A stretch of DNA of 64,000 nt from DATFHX01 sp035247945 (GTDB lineage: Bacteria; Patescibacteriota; Saccharimonadia; Saccharimonadales; Saccharimonadaceae), in contig DATFHX010000019.1 in the NCBI GenBank assembly GCA_035247945.1, forward strand, positions 1 through 64,000, in the 5' to 3' direction. The notes beneath the pieces are model-generated. The model did no database searches. It was not told where the DNA came from and saw nothing but the letters and a program-made list of their open reading frames with translations. Shown in pieces: positions 43,489 to 52,800 of this stretch; the first letter of the stretch is position 1; every line of letters starts with the position of its first letter. The translations under genes and the position numbers were made by a program.

Positions 43489-43581
43489 CTAATGTGCGAT
43501 ATACAGTTGCCATTCGGCAGGCACCACATCCACTGCAATCTTTTTGCGTCTCGTAGACACAAATTCGACAGCTATTGGCAT
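43489..43581 (-). CDS. Possible 30-residue protein
   Basis: Frame of 30 codons, with AAGGAG 12-13 nt upstream. The product is basic in the middle and hydrophobic otherwise. A good promoter lies about 90 bp upstream and a terminator about 20 bp downstream, which makes this a complete small unit. Chance remains possible. Confidence 0.35.
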   Translation of the reverse strand: MPIAVEFVSTRRKKIAVDVVPAEWQLYIAH

Positions 43582-43672
43582 GTGCGGTTTGTACTCCTTG
43601 TACTATGTGCAGCCCTACGCGCTTCGACCTATTTAAGAAAATTTACGTGTTTTGACGCAGGACACATATGAA

Positions 43673-43701
43673 ATAATAGCAATCCTGCCTATACACGTCA
43701 A
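43673..43701 (-). promoter_or_regulatory. Sigma70-type promoter (minus strand)
   Basis: TTGACG (43701-43696), 17-bp spacer, TATTAT (43678-43673). It would transcribe the small frame at 43489. Confidence 0.55.
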
Positions 43702-43810
43702 GTATACCTACGCACCTCACGTAGTGGTTATGCTTTTACTATATCGAAAAAACAGATCACCGACAACCCTTTAAGCGTAGGCAAATTTACTACGCCAGGA
43801 CTAAGACGAC

Positions 43811-44728
43811 CTAGAAGATGCCGCGCTTTCGGCCAATTGCAAATACCAAAAAGACGATTGCCAGACTAAAGAGAAGGATGACGAAATACACCCACTGTTC
43901 GTGTTGGAACGGAAGGCCTACATTCATGCCGTACATGCCGTAGACTACGTTAGGGAGTGCGATAAGGACAGTAAGCACCGTCAGTGTCTTCATGCGCATA
44001 TTGAGGACGTTATTTGCGATTGTCCCGTAGGCATTACGGATACTGAGCACGCTTTGGCTGTAACTCTCTATTGCAACCAGAAGCTGACGAATATAGAGGA
44101 GGATATCGTCAATTGCCTCGGTATGTCCATTTCCGTATTCTGTACGGAGGCGTTCTGCTACGACAAGCATTGCAGCTAGATTCATCTTATATTCGTTAAG
44201 GTTATCTTCTACAGTTACAAAGCGAATAAAGTCGTCGTTTGTTACTTCATGTGAGCGAAGGCGTCTTCCGGTGTCGTGTATATTCTGCGCTGTATGCTGC
44301 ATGAGGAATTCATAATCACTAAGGATAGACACAAACGTAGCGAGCAGGAGTCCTACACTGTCATCGAGGTGCTGTGCGACACTCTGATGTGTTGATGCCG
44401 TGCTTGGAGTCTCACGTGATGATAACGTCGCAAACACTGACCCTCTCACAGCGAGAAGGACCGGTGCGGTTGAAGCACGCCCATGCTTATCTCGTTGGAT
44501 TGTCCGAACAAATACATAGGTGCCGTCATTCTTCTTTTCAACTCGCGGGAGCTCATGAGCATCTAGAACATCTCTCAGGATATTAATATCCAGCGTGTAG
44601 GTCTTTGAGAGCATCTGGAGATCTGCATCGTCAACGTGATCACCACGAATCCACACCTCCCCTTCAGGTGGAGATGCGATCGCCTGGAACTCCTCACCGC
44701 GGCTCCGTCGAATAAAGTACCGAATCAT
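43811..44728 (-). CDS. corA: CorA family Mg2+/Co2+ transporter (copy 1)
   Basis: 305 residues from the ATG at 44728; TATACT lies 9 nt upstream. A large cytoplasmic alpha/beta and helical domain, then two C-terminal membrane helices with the signature YGMNV at the pore entrance, ending RKRGIF. Pentameric channel for divalent cations. A second copy lies at 46874. Confidence 0.93.
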   Translation of the reverse strand: MIRYFIRRSRGEEFQAIASPPEGEVWIRGDHVDDADLQMLSKTYTLDINILRDVLDAHELPRVEKKNDGTYVFVRTIQRDKHGRASTAPVLLAVRGSVFATLSSRETPSTASTHQSVAQHLDDSVGLLLATFVSILSDYEFLMQHTAQNIHDTGRRLRSHEVTNDDFIRFVTVEDNLNEYKMNLAAMLVVAERLRTEYGNGHTEAIDDILLYIRQLLVAIESYSQSVLSIRNAYGTIANNVLNMRMKTLTVLTVLIALPNVVYGMYGMNVGLPFQHEQWVYFVILLFSLAIVFLVFAIGRKRGIF

Positions 44729-44770
44729 TACATTAGCAGTATACCGTGTTTTAGAAGGTGTGCCTATATA

Positions 44771-44802
44771 AAACACCCCAGATTGATATCTGGGGTGTTT
44801 TT
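44771..44802 (-). terminator. Terminator of abrB-MFS operon
   Basis: Perfect 13-bp stem AAACACCCCAGAT with TGAT loop, followed on the minus strand by a short T-rich run. It lies 16 bp after the MFS stop. Confidence 0.82.
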
Positions 44803-44817
44803 GGTATATAACCAGGA

Positions 44818-46515
44818 CTAGAGTTCGCCTGGCGTTACCTCTGCACTCGCCGCTTGGAGCGGGCGCTCTTTGATTGTCAGCGAGAGGACCAGGCCTACAG
44901 CCATCACGATAGCAGCGATCATAAAGATCTGGTGCATACCGTCAGCGTACGCGTTAACAATCTTGTCGCTATACTCGTCCTGCTGCTTCGAGAACGCATC
45001 TTTTTGCTGCGTTTTCACCGCTTCAGGAAGGTGCATCGAATCGATAGCCTTATCTGCGCCTTCTGCAATTTTATTCCTTGTGTCAGGCATGTTCAGGTTG
45101 AGAAGCGTATTTGCGTCTGTCAGATCGCCAAATGCTTGGCTTGCTGCAGGCATTTTCTGCAAACTCTGAATGTAGCTGTTGTGGCTCATGTCACCAAGCG
45201 AGTTAGTGAGGCTGAGTGTAAGCATACTTCCGAAGATGGCAACACCAATTGTTGAACCAAGGCCACGGAAGAGCTGATTCGAACTCGTCGCCATACCAAG
45301 GTCTTTTTGTTCGAATTCGTTCTGGGTTGCAATCGCCATGAGTGGCATACCTGCACCGATACCAACACCGACAAATACCATGATCACTGCTTCCTGGAGG
45401 AATGAACTCTCCGGTGTAAGTGTGAGAAGCATCGCCATAGATGCGGTTGCGATCGTAAACCCGGCAACCATGAACCGCTTGTATGCACCCGTCTTAGAGA
45501 CAAGGCGTCCGACGAGGATGCTTGCTGCCATAAGACCAACGATCATAGGCATGAGCATGAGCCCAGATTGAGTAGGTGTTGCACCAAAGACCTGCTGGTT
45601 AAACTGCGTTAGGTAAAGGATTGAACCCATCATACCCGCACCAACCGCAATAGCGATTCCAAGCAGGATAAGGAAGTTACGGTTCTTAAAGAAGCGTAGA
45701 TCCAGGATCGGCTCCTTCACGCGCTTCTCAACAAAGACAAAGAGCGCAGTCGCTACAACGATGATAGCCGCCATGATAAGACGAAGACCACCGAGTGAAA
45801 GTCCAGTACTATCGAGCAGGTTGGCAAAAATCTGCTCAGTGTTGTCCACTGCAAGGACAATTGTCGCAAGAATAACTGCGAGCAGTCCAGCACCAACAAA
45901 GTCAATCTTTGGCTTGTTTTCGTGCTTAAGCGGTGGGCAGAAGATTGCGATAATCGCAAGTGCCGCAATACCAACTGGAATGTTGATAAAGAACGTCCAG
46001 CGCCAGTCAGTCACGAGGCCAAGAATGGTGTGTGACTCTGTAAGGAATCCTCCAAGGAGTGGACCGATGAGTGATGAGATACCGAAAACGGCACCGATCA
46101 TCCCCTGCCACTTACCGCGCTCACGTGCGGCGAACAGGTCACCAACGATCGTAAAGGCGTTGGCCATGATGATACCACCACCGATACCCTGGAAGGCACG
46201 CCAAATGATGAGCTGGTTGATATCACCACTCATACCACTTAGGAATGAGCCGAGGGTGAAAATCCCCACACCCGTCAAGATGACGTTGCGGCGACCAAAC
46301 ATGTCAGACATCTTACCCGCAATAGGCGTTGTAATCGTGGTTGTAATAAGATACGCCGTCACCACCCACGTTAGTGATGAAAAGGCGTTGAACTCTTCGA
46401 CAATCTTACCGAGAGCCGTCGAGACGATGGTCTGGTCGAGCGCAACCAAAAAAAGGCTGGCCATAACCGAGATCATGATAATCAACTTGCTGCGCAAGCT
46501 AAGATGATGATGCAT
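44818..46515 (-). CDS. MFS drug exporter, DHA2 (EmrB/QacA) type
   Basis: 565 residues with about 14 membrane helices by eye. DHA2 features: DQTIVSTALGKI in TM1 (motif D1) and MFGRRNVILTG between TM2 and TM3 (motif A). An external loop of about 80 residues lies before the last helix. It exports drugs or other amphipathic compounds using the proton gradient. It follows the AbrB-like regulator by 6 bp. Confidence 0.92.
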   Translation of the reverse strand: MHHHLSLRSKLIIMISVMASLFLVALDQTIVSTALGKIVEEFNAFSSLTWVVTAYLITTTITTPIAGKMSDMFGRRNVILTGVGIFTLGSFLSGMSGDINQLIIWRAFQGIGGGIIMANAFTIVGDLFAARERGKWQGMIGAVFGISSLIGPLLGGFLTESHTILGLVTDWRWTFFINIPVGIAALAIIAIFCPPLKHENKPKIDFVGAGLLAVILATIVLAVDNTEQIFANLLDSTGLSLGGLRLIMAAIIVVATALFVFVEKRVKEPILDLRFFKNRNFLILLGIAIAVGAGMMGSILYLTQFNQQVFGATPTQSGLMLMPMIVGLMAASILVGRLVSKTGAYKRFMVAGFTIATASMAMLLTLTPESSFLQEAVIMVFVGVGIGAGMPLMAIATQNEFEQKDLGMATSSNQLFRGLGSTIGVAIFGSMLTLSLTNSLGDMSHNSYIQSLQKMPAASQAFGDLTDANTLLNLNMPDTRNKIAEGADKAIDSMHLPEAVKTQQKDAFSKQQDEYSDKIVNAYADGMHQIFMIAAIVMAVGLVLSLTIKERPLQAASAEVTPGEL

Positions 46516-46521
46516 CGTGCA

Positions 46522-46776
46522 TTACTCCTTATTGTTATCTGCGAGGGCGCGAAAGCTCTCAATGCTTTCGGTCATCTGTTTTACCAGTGACTCGAGCATT
46601 TCTTCTTTAAGTAGTACAACACCGCTTCCGTGCATTCCGTTCATAACATATAAACGGTCTCCGGGCTTAATGTTTAACTCCTCACGGGCGTCAGCAGGAA
46701 TAACTACCTGACCTTTCGATCCAACAGTAGCGGTTCCGTATAACTTTTTATCACCCATTAGTTGTTTACTACTCAT
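46522..46776 (-). CDS. AbrB/SpoVT-type DNA-binding regulator
   Basis: 84 residues. Swapped-hairpin AbrB domain (residues about 12-55): GTATVGSKGQVVIPADAREELNI followed by KPGDRLYV. The remainder is a short helix with LVKQMTESIESF. It probably dimerises and represses its own operon, including the MFS exporter 6 bp downstream. An inverted repeat lies over its -10 box. Confidence 0.9.
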   Translation of the reverse strand: MSSKQLMGDKKLYGTATVGSKGQVVIPADAREELNIKPGDRLYVMNGMHGSGVVLLKEEMLESLVKQMTESIESFRALADNNKE

Positions 46777-46789
46777 ATCGCGCTTCTCC

Positions 46790-46827
46790 TTGTAGACATT
46801 GTACTACAAGTATGAAAAGTATGTCAA
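46790..46827 (-). promoter_or_regulatory. Promoter with operator-like inverted repeat, abrB operon
   Basis: Minus strand: TTGACA (46827-46822), 18-bp spacer, TACAAT (46803-46798). TTGTAG and CTACAA (46790-46809) form a perfect inverted repeat with an 8-bp spacer that covers the -10, an apt site for autorepression. Confidence 0.6.
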
Positions 46828-46873
46828 GTATCCCACGAGCATTCTATGGGAAAACGTCCCAAAAGAAACCTGT

Positions 46874-47791
46874 CTATCGTTTACGCATGAAGTAGATAAT
46901 GAGAATTAATGCCGCAATCGCACTCCCCCCTACAATGAGCCAAAATGCGTATGGTGAATGTGGATCACCTGGAAGTACGACGTTCATACCAAAGATCCCC
47001 GCCATCATGGTTGGAATCGTCATCGCAAGGGTAATTACGGTGAGGATTCGGATCGTTTCGTTAAGGCGCGTGTCCATGACGGCGCGGTATGAATCTCGCA
47101 CGTTCGTAATAGTACGAAGCAGGCTCTTACATCGCCCGACGAGCTGTTCAAGATCAATCGAAAGATCTTCGACAAGATCCCTATCATCTTCGTAGAGACG
47201 GATCATTTTTCCGCTTAGAAGTTTCTCAAGGGCAATGTTCATTGGAATTAACGCATCGGTGTAATCGTTAAGTTTTCGCTCATATTCAACAAATGTCGCG
47301 ATGTCTTTCGGACGAAGATTCACCACGTCCGTTGACGCTGCGCGCATCTGCCTATTAATTGCTGCAACCCGTGTCTGGTATTGGCGGACAATGGCATCAA
47401 CCATCACCATAAAGAACTTCGTCTTCTGCGTTGTTGGAATGGTTGTTCTATCTATAAATGGCTGCCACATACGACCGAGCGGATCACGGCTTACTGTCAC
47501 GATATGCTCTTTGCCAAGCGCAAAGAGCATTGGCGTGGTGAAGTCATTGAAATCGTCATCGGTGTCGGGAAGACGGGTGAAGAAATACGTCCACTCGCCG
47601 TCTACTTCAATACGAGGCACTTCGTGAGGGTCGAGTGCATCGCTGAGGATATCCTCATCAAGCCCAAGCTCAATGAGTGTTGCGAGCTCTTCTTCCTGTG
47701 GCTTCTCAACACGAACCCAACTTCCCGGCTGCAACGTATCTCGCTCTTTTATTTCTGGTCGGTGGTGCGTAGAGCGAAGAACGGTAATCAT
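46874..47791 (-). CDS. corA: CorA family Mg2+/Co2+ transporter (copy 2)
   Basis: 305 residues. Same layout as copy 1: cytoplasmic domain, then two C-terminal helices with FGMNV before the last helix. It differs clearly in sequence, so the duplication is old or the genes came separately. TATACT lies 6 nt before the ATG (47791). The two copies flank the abrB-MFS operon. Confidence 0.93.
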   Translation of the reverse strand: MITVLRSTHHRPEIKERDTLQPGSWVRVEKPQEEELATLIELGLDEDILSDALDPHEVPRIEVDGEWTYFFTRLPDTDDDFNDFTTPMLFALGKEHIVTVSRDPLGRMWQPFIDRTTIPTTQKTKFFMVMVDAIVRQYQTRVAAINRQMRAASTDVVNLRPKDIATFVEYERKLNDYTDALIPMNIALEKLLSGKMIRLYEDDRDLVEDLSIDLEQLVGRCKSLLRTITNVRDSYRAVMDTRLNETIRILTVITLAMTIPTMMAGIFGMNVVLPGDPHSPYAFWLIVGGSAIAALILIIYFMRKR

Positions 47792-47841
47792 ATATTCAGT
47801 ATAGCAGCTCGGGAAAGGGATCTTCTTCTGTAAAAGATGTA

Positions 47842-49683
47842 TTACACGTTTTGCTTAGCGCGGTATTCCATCTTCGCGAGCAGTATCCCGCCGCCGACCA
47901 TCAGGATTGTAGCCGTCGATATAATACCGAACATCGATTGACCCGTACTTGCAAGTCTACAGGTAAATCCGAAGTCGAGCGTCATATTAGCGAAGTCGTC
48001 TGCGGTACCCTGATCACTGACAGCAAGATCAGTCTCCCCTGTGGGTTCGACAGCGAATGGGCCAAGGTTAAGAGAACCTGTACGTACCGCGGTACCTGCC
48101 TTAGGAGGATCAATACCATTATCGTCGCTATCGATATTGTTCTCAGGATTCGCACTCTGCTTACTTCCAGTAGAACTCATACCACACGTAGATAAGGTTG
48201 GGTTATCTGTAAAGTTTGAGGTTACTACCTCTGTTTGATAACATCCTTCGTTCAGATTGTCGAACCTGTAGTGACCATCTGAATCAGTTGTCGTTGTCGT
48301 GATACGCGTACCATCACAGTCATAGAGGGCAACGACAACGTTACCAATTCCAGGATGGTCACCATCTGCGCCGTTAATATCTCCCGAGTTGTCTTTGTCG
48401 AGCCATACGCGGTTTCCAAGGCTGTATGGATGCCAGAATCCAAAGTCGATCGTTTGATCAGATGAATCGTCGTTGTCGTCATCCGCTGGACTTGTCGTTG
48501 TCGCTGGCTCGGTGAAAACATTAAGGGTTGTTTGACTTGAGCAGAGGCCATTCGCTACCATCGTGCCTCCATCCGGAACGAGGCCGTGGCTTTGGTTGTC
48601 ACTCCTCGAATTTCCCGTTACTCCACTTGGAACTGGTGAGGCACTGTAGCGACTCAGGAGTCCACTCGTTCCAAAATTACTAGGTGCCACACAGACAAAG
48701 TAATCGCCTGGGTCAAGATTAGTAAATTCATAGTATCCCGCCCTGCCACTTGTTGGAAGACCTGAGCGAGCATCGTTTGCCGTTTTTGTTGTCTTGAGCG
48801 CAGTCGCAGCAGCTAGTTCAGATGCACTAAGAACTCCGTCGTTATTTGTATCTGCTGTTTTTTCGTATAGATTCATCGATACGTTATTGAATCCTTGACC
48901 ATCGTCCTTACCGTTCACGACACCATCATTATTCGCATCGAACCAAACAAAGTTACCGACAGACACTTTTGGCTGGAGTGGTTCCAATGTCCACCCGAAG
49001 AGCGGATCGACCAGACCTGTTGGGTTAGCACAGTTCTTGTCAATGTCGTACTTGGATCCGTCCGGGTTAGTAAATGTTATAAGTGGTCGATCTTTTGGGC
49101 CATCCATAAAGAACACAGGGTCAAGGTTTTCCTTTGTTGAGACACCCGAATTAATAAAGCTCGTCATAGTTGTCAGATGATTAGATGGATTCCAATCAAC
49201 ACGACCTTCTGCATCGTACTTACGAACAAGCTTTTCCCAGTACGAAACATCTGATTGCGCCTGACTCACACCACCGGTAATGGATGTGAACTGCGAGCCA
49301 TTCTTACCGAGCATTGTTTCAATAAGAAAGGCAGTCCCCTTCTGCTCGGTGGCGTCAGACCCATTAAGCGCATTTTTAATTTCTGCAATAAACTGGTCGA
49401 CATTTGTAACAGCCATCAATGCGTCGTTACCACCAGGGTTTGCAAGTACGTTTGCAACGTCAATGCCGTTATTGTACTGATCCTGCCCCGTAAAGTATCC
49501 GTCACAAATTGCCCGATTAAATGTCGACGGGCCGCCAACTGGACATGTTTGACTTCCGACATGACCCGCCGCAAACGCAGGCGATGTCACCATTATTCCT
49601 ACAGCTGGAACCGCCACCGCAAACGCACAAATTCGTCCCAAACCGCTTCTAACCACATCTCTCACTATGTGTTTTACACGCAT
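47842..49683 (-). CDS. SdrD-B-like repeat surface protein with LASTG tail
   Basis: 613 residues from the ATG at 49683, with GAGGG upstream. Signal peptide to about residue 38 (PAFA-AG). An N-terminal domain with Asn/Asp/Gly, then two SdrD B-like domains that begin VGNFVWFDANNDGVVNG and LGNRVWLDKDNSGDING, each with Asp-rich Ca2+ loops. The end is LASTG, a hydrophobic helix, and a Lys/Arg tail (AKQNV). It is probably a rigid, calcium-stiffened surface stalk. Confidence 0.85.
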   Translation of the reverse strand: MRVKHIVRDVVRSGLGRICAFAVAVPAVGIMVTSPAFAAGHVGSQTCPVGGPSTFNRAICDGYFTGQDQYNNGIDVANVLANPGGNDALMAVTNVDQFIAEIKNALNGSDATEQKGTAFLIETMLGKNGSQFTSITGGVSQAQSDVSYWEKLVRKYDAEGRVDWNPSNHLTTMTSFINSGVSTKENLDPVFFMDGPKDRPLITFTNPDGSKYDIDKNCANPTGLVDPLFGWTLEPLQPKVSVGNFVWFDANNDGVVNGKDDGQGFNNVSMNLYEKTADTNNDGVLSASELAAATALKTTKTANDARSGLPTSGRAGYYEFTNLDPGDYFVCVAPSNFGTSGLLSRYSASPVPSGVTGNSRSDNQSHGLVPDGGTMVANGLCSSQTTLNVFTEPATTTSPADDDNDDSSDQTIDFGFWHPYSLGNRVWLDKDNSGDINGADGDHPGIGNVVVALYDCDGTRITTTTTDSDGHYRFDNLNEGCYQTEVVTSNFTDNPTLSTCGMSSTGSKQSANPENNIDSDDNGIDPPKAGTAVRTGSLNLGPFAVEPTGETDLAVSDQGTADDFANMTLDFGFTCRLASTGQSMFGIISTATILMVGGGILLAKMEYRAKQNV

Positions 49684-49809
49684 TTTTATTTCCCTCACAG
49701 ATAAGACTACGGTTTTCTAGCCCCACCCACCAAAAAAGTTTTTTATATGTTCGTTTGTGTCGTTGGTTGCTTTCAGTGTAGCGTTAGCTACATCATTTTG
49801 CAATACTTT

Positions 49810-52800
49810 TTATGCTTTTTTACCTAATTTTCGGAGGCGCCATATAACAAGCGCAATAAGAATGAGTCCAAGAAGTCCAAGCCAAAGGTAGACGTAGTCC
49901 TTAATGAAGTACAAAACGGCACCGGTCGTCCCAGCAACTCCCCACCAGAGTGCCCACTGCTTTCTTGCAAGCGCACCAATAACAAGCAGTGTAATCTGCT
50001 CGACCAGGAACAGGAGCTGGTACCAGCCACCATGAGTAAGCGCCGAGGATGCGGTCGAGAGCGTAAGGATTGTTGCCGCTACTACGGGACGAGTCATACT
50101 ATCGCGGCGCCATATGGAGGTACTGAGGAGTATAGTCGCCCAGAGGTGCGCATACAAAATGAAGGGAACCCCAGGCACCAAAAGTACACCGAGTCGCTGC
50201 AGTCCCGCTATGCCAAGATAGAGTCCAAGCTCCATCACCGCGCGCTGTTTTGAGAGATACCCTTGTAGAGCGACCGTTAAAGCGGCGACAACGAGCGTTA
50301 TAGCTGCAGCAATTTCATGTGGGGTATCTGCAATAAGATACCAAATAATAACAACCGATAGTGTGATCCATGTCGAAAAAAGACCGGTCCAGTATCGAGT
50401 GATATCATTGAGACCTCGATAGATCCATGACTGAAGATACGAGACGGCAGCCACTATCCAGAGTGAAGCGGCGAGCATCCACGCTTGATCCCATCCAAGC
50501 CAGTTCCAGGTATAAATGAGCCCGAAAAGGAGTACGGCGTTCCCGATCGCAGTGAGGAATGAAAGCCGTTCGATATGCGATGCAACCCAAAGCACTACAG
50601 TCGTAATGCCATAGACCGCAACCAGCCATCCACCACCCTCCTGAAGTGCAAAGAGCCAGGCGAGTAGTAAGTAGGTTACATACCCTGCAGAGAGTATTGT
50701 CTTTATTCCTGAAGATAATGGACGAGACGTACGGATCACTAGAGCTCCTACAGATCCCAGAAGAAGCGCAAGAAGGCTATACTGCTGAATAACCGGAGTG
50801 GAAGCTATATTAAAGACAAGACCAGCAAACACCAGCATGCCGATCGACAGCGCAAGTCGTCGACGTTCCACTTCCCCACGTTTCAAGTGTATAAGGTACG
50901 CTAATACCGTAAGGAATACACCGCTTCCCACAACTGAGCTCGCATACCAATCGCCCCCATTTACGTCAAGAAGCCACACAGCGGCAGAAGCTACGAGAAT
51001 ACCGAGACCAACTCCTTCAATGCTTGCCGAGCGGACTGTATATGAAGAAGCGATCCAGAAGACGCCACTAAGGAAGAGGGCGATAGCAAACACGAGAGTG
51101 TCGTATTGTAGCCACCAGCCAAGAATACCAATAAGAGCGAAACCAAACGCCGCACCCGAAAGAACGAGTGAACGAATATGCTGAGATGTACTTGCCTGCA
51201 TCACTCGAAGAATTATTGTTCCAGCGAGACACACCAGACTCACAGCCGCGAACCAGCGACCTTCGGTGCCGCAAGGTCGTAGAATACTCATACCAGCAAG
51301 TGACGTCCATAATGCAATCTGCATCACCCAGGCTCGTTCACTATCAAATCTCTTCTGGTATACATACGCCGCACCGTAGAATAGAATACTCGCTACGCCA
51401 AGCACTCCTGCCCAGCGCCAAATCTCAAGTCCTCCCGATACTGACCATAGGGCATTAAGCATTCCTATGAGCGCAGCGCAGGTGACAAGACTCAGTCTCC
51501 ACTGCTTCTCTATATGCGAAGCCGTCTCATAAAACAGCACAAGTATGCCGTAGACACCAACGAGCCATTCATTACCCGTTCCCAGTGCCATAATCCATGC
51601 GAGAATTCCATAGATTAGATAGGCGATTCGTGTTAATAGGAGAAGAATGGTATCTTTAGCACAAAGACGAACCCACAATAATCCGAGTGCTCCTGCAGTG
51701 AGGAGAAGTGTACTTGCGCGCATCGTTTCTATAGATCGGTCTACAAAAAGAAGTGAGAGACCGATAACTGCCATAAACATAACAAGGCCATTTCGCCGCA
51801 TTCGTTCAGCGCGGAGATGGTGCACGAATGATCCTGCTGCAAGAAGGATACTCATTACGATAACCGACACGATAAGATGCCAGCGACTTCCTATTGAGGA
51901 ATGCCATACCCATAGAGGGATTGAAATAAGTCCAGCAATAACCGCCGTTCCCTCGATAAGCGGGTCGGAAAATGCATATGAAAGAATAATTCCAGATACT
52001 CCTATAAGCGCAAATGAAAGACCTGTAAGGAAAGTGTTATCCGACAAGCATCCTGTTATAACGAGAAGTGTGACATAGAGTAAATATGCAGAAAGAAGCA
52101 GGGCTCGCAGTGGAGCATTCCGCCTACTAAGTGGGTGTCGTAGGGCAAAAGAGACGGCAAATGAAAGACCGGCAAAGCTCACTACTTCAATGAGCCACTT
52201 CCCGTCTTGCGTCGCGATCCAGTTACTTACCGTAAATGGAAGCCAAAGAGAAGCACCGAGCGCGGCGTAGAGCCACCCGGCATGTCGAAAGCGCTTTGCA
52301 GCCAGAATACTGGTGCCTATTACTATAAAAGAATGGATAACCGAAAGGCTGGTCTGTACATGCAAGCCGAGTCCATATGGATAAAACGTGTTAGCGGCAA
52401 GAACAAGAATAGATGCGCCTGTAAAAAATGCTTCGTATTTCCTAGTCGTATCCTTAAGGCGCCGCAGACTAAGCAGAATACCTCCTACAGTGAGAAGTTG
52501 CAGGGAGAGGCTAAATAGGAACCCGTCATGATGCATCCAATCCCATATAAATAGAGTCAAGGTGAGGTATCCGAGACAGCGAAGGAGTATCTCAAACCCG
52601 TATGACCGTACTTGAAGCCAGGCAACAAAGTAGTGAAGCGTCGCTACGGTAAAGACAATTTCGTATGCGTGTACCGACATTTTGTCAGACACGTAAAGCG
52701 TAGCAAGTAACGCGAGTGGTGTGACAATCTGACCTGTCGCTTCTACGGGCTGGGAAAATACTTTTGGTAGCCAGTTTGGTCGAAGAAGCGAGCAGAGCGT

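Larger units (their letters stand above)
43419..43810. other. 392-bp intergenic region with one possible small unit
   Basis: It holds a terminator (43441), a possible 30-codon minus-strand gene and a minus-strand promoter (43673). The rest shows no stable fold or long frame. I see no tRNA, and no 6S, tmRNA or RNase P signature. Confidence 0.5.

Noticed and set aside
43419..43810. 6S, tmRNA or RNase P RNA in the 392-bp gap
   Set aside because: No long-range pairing or conserved core of these RNAs could be found on either strand.
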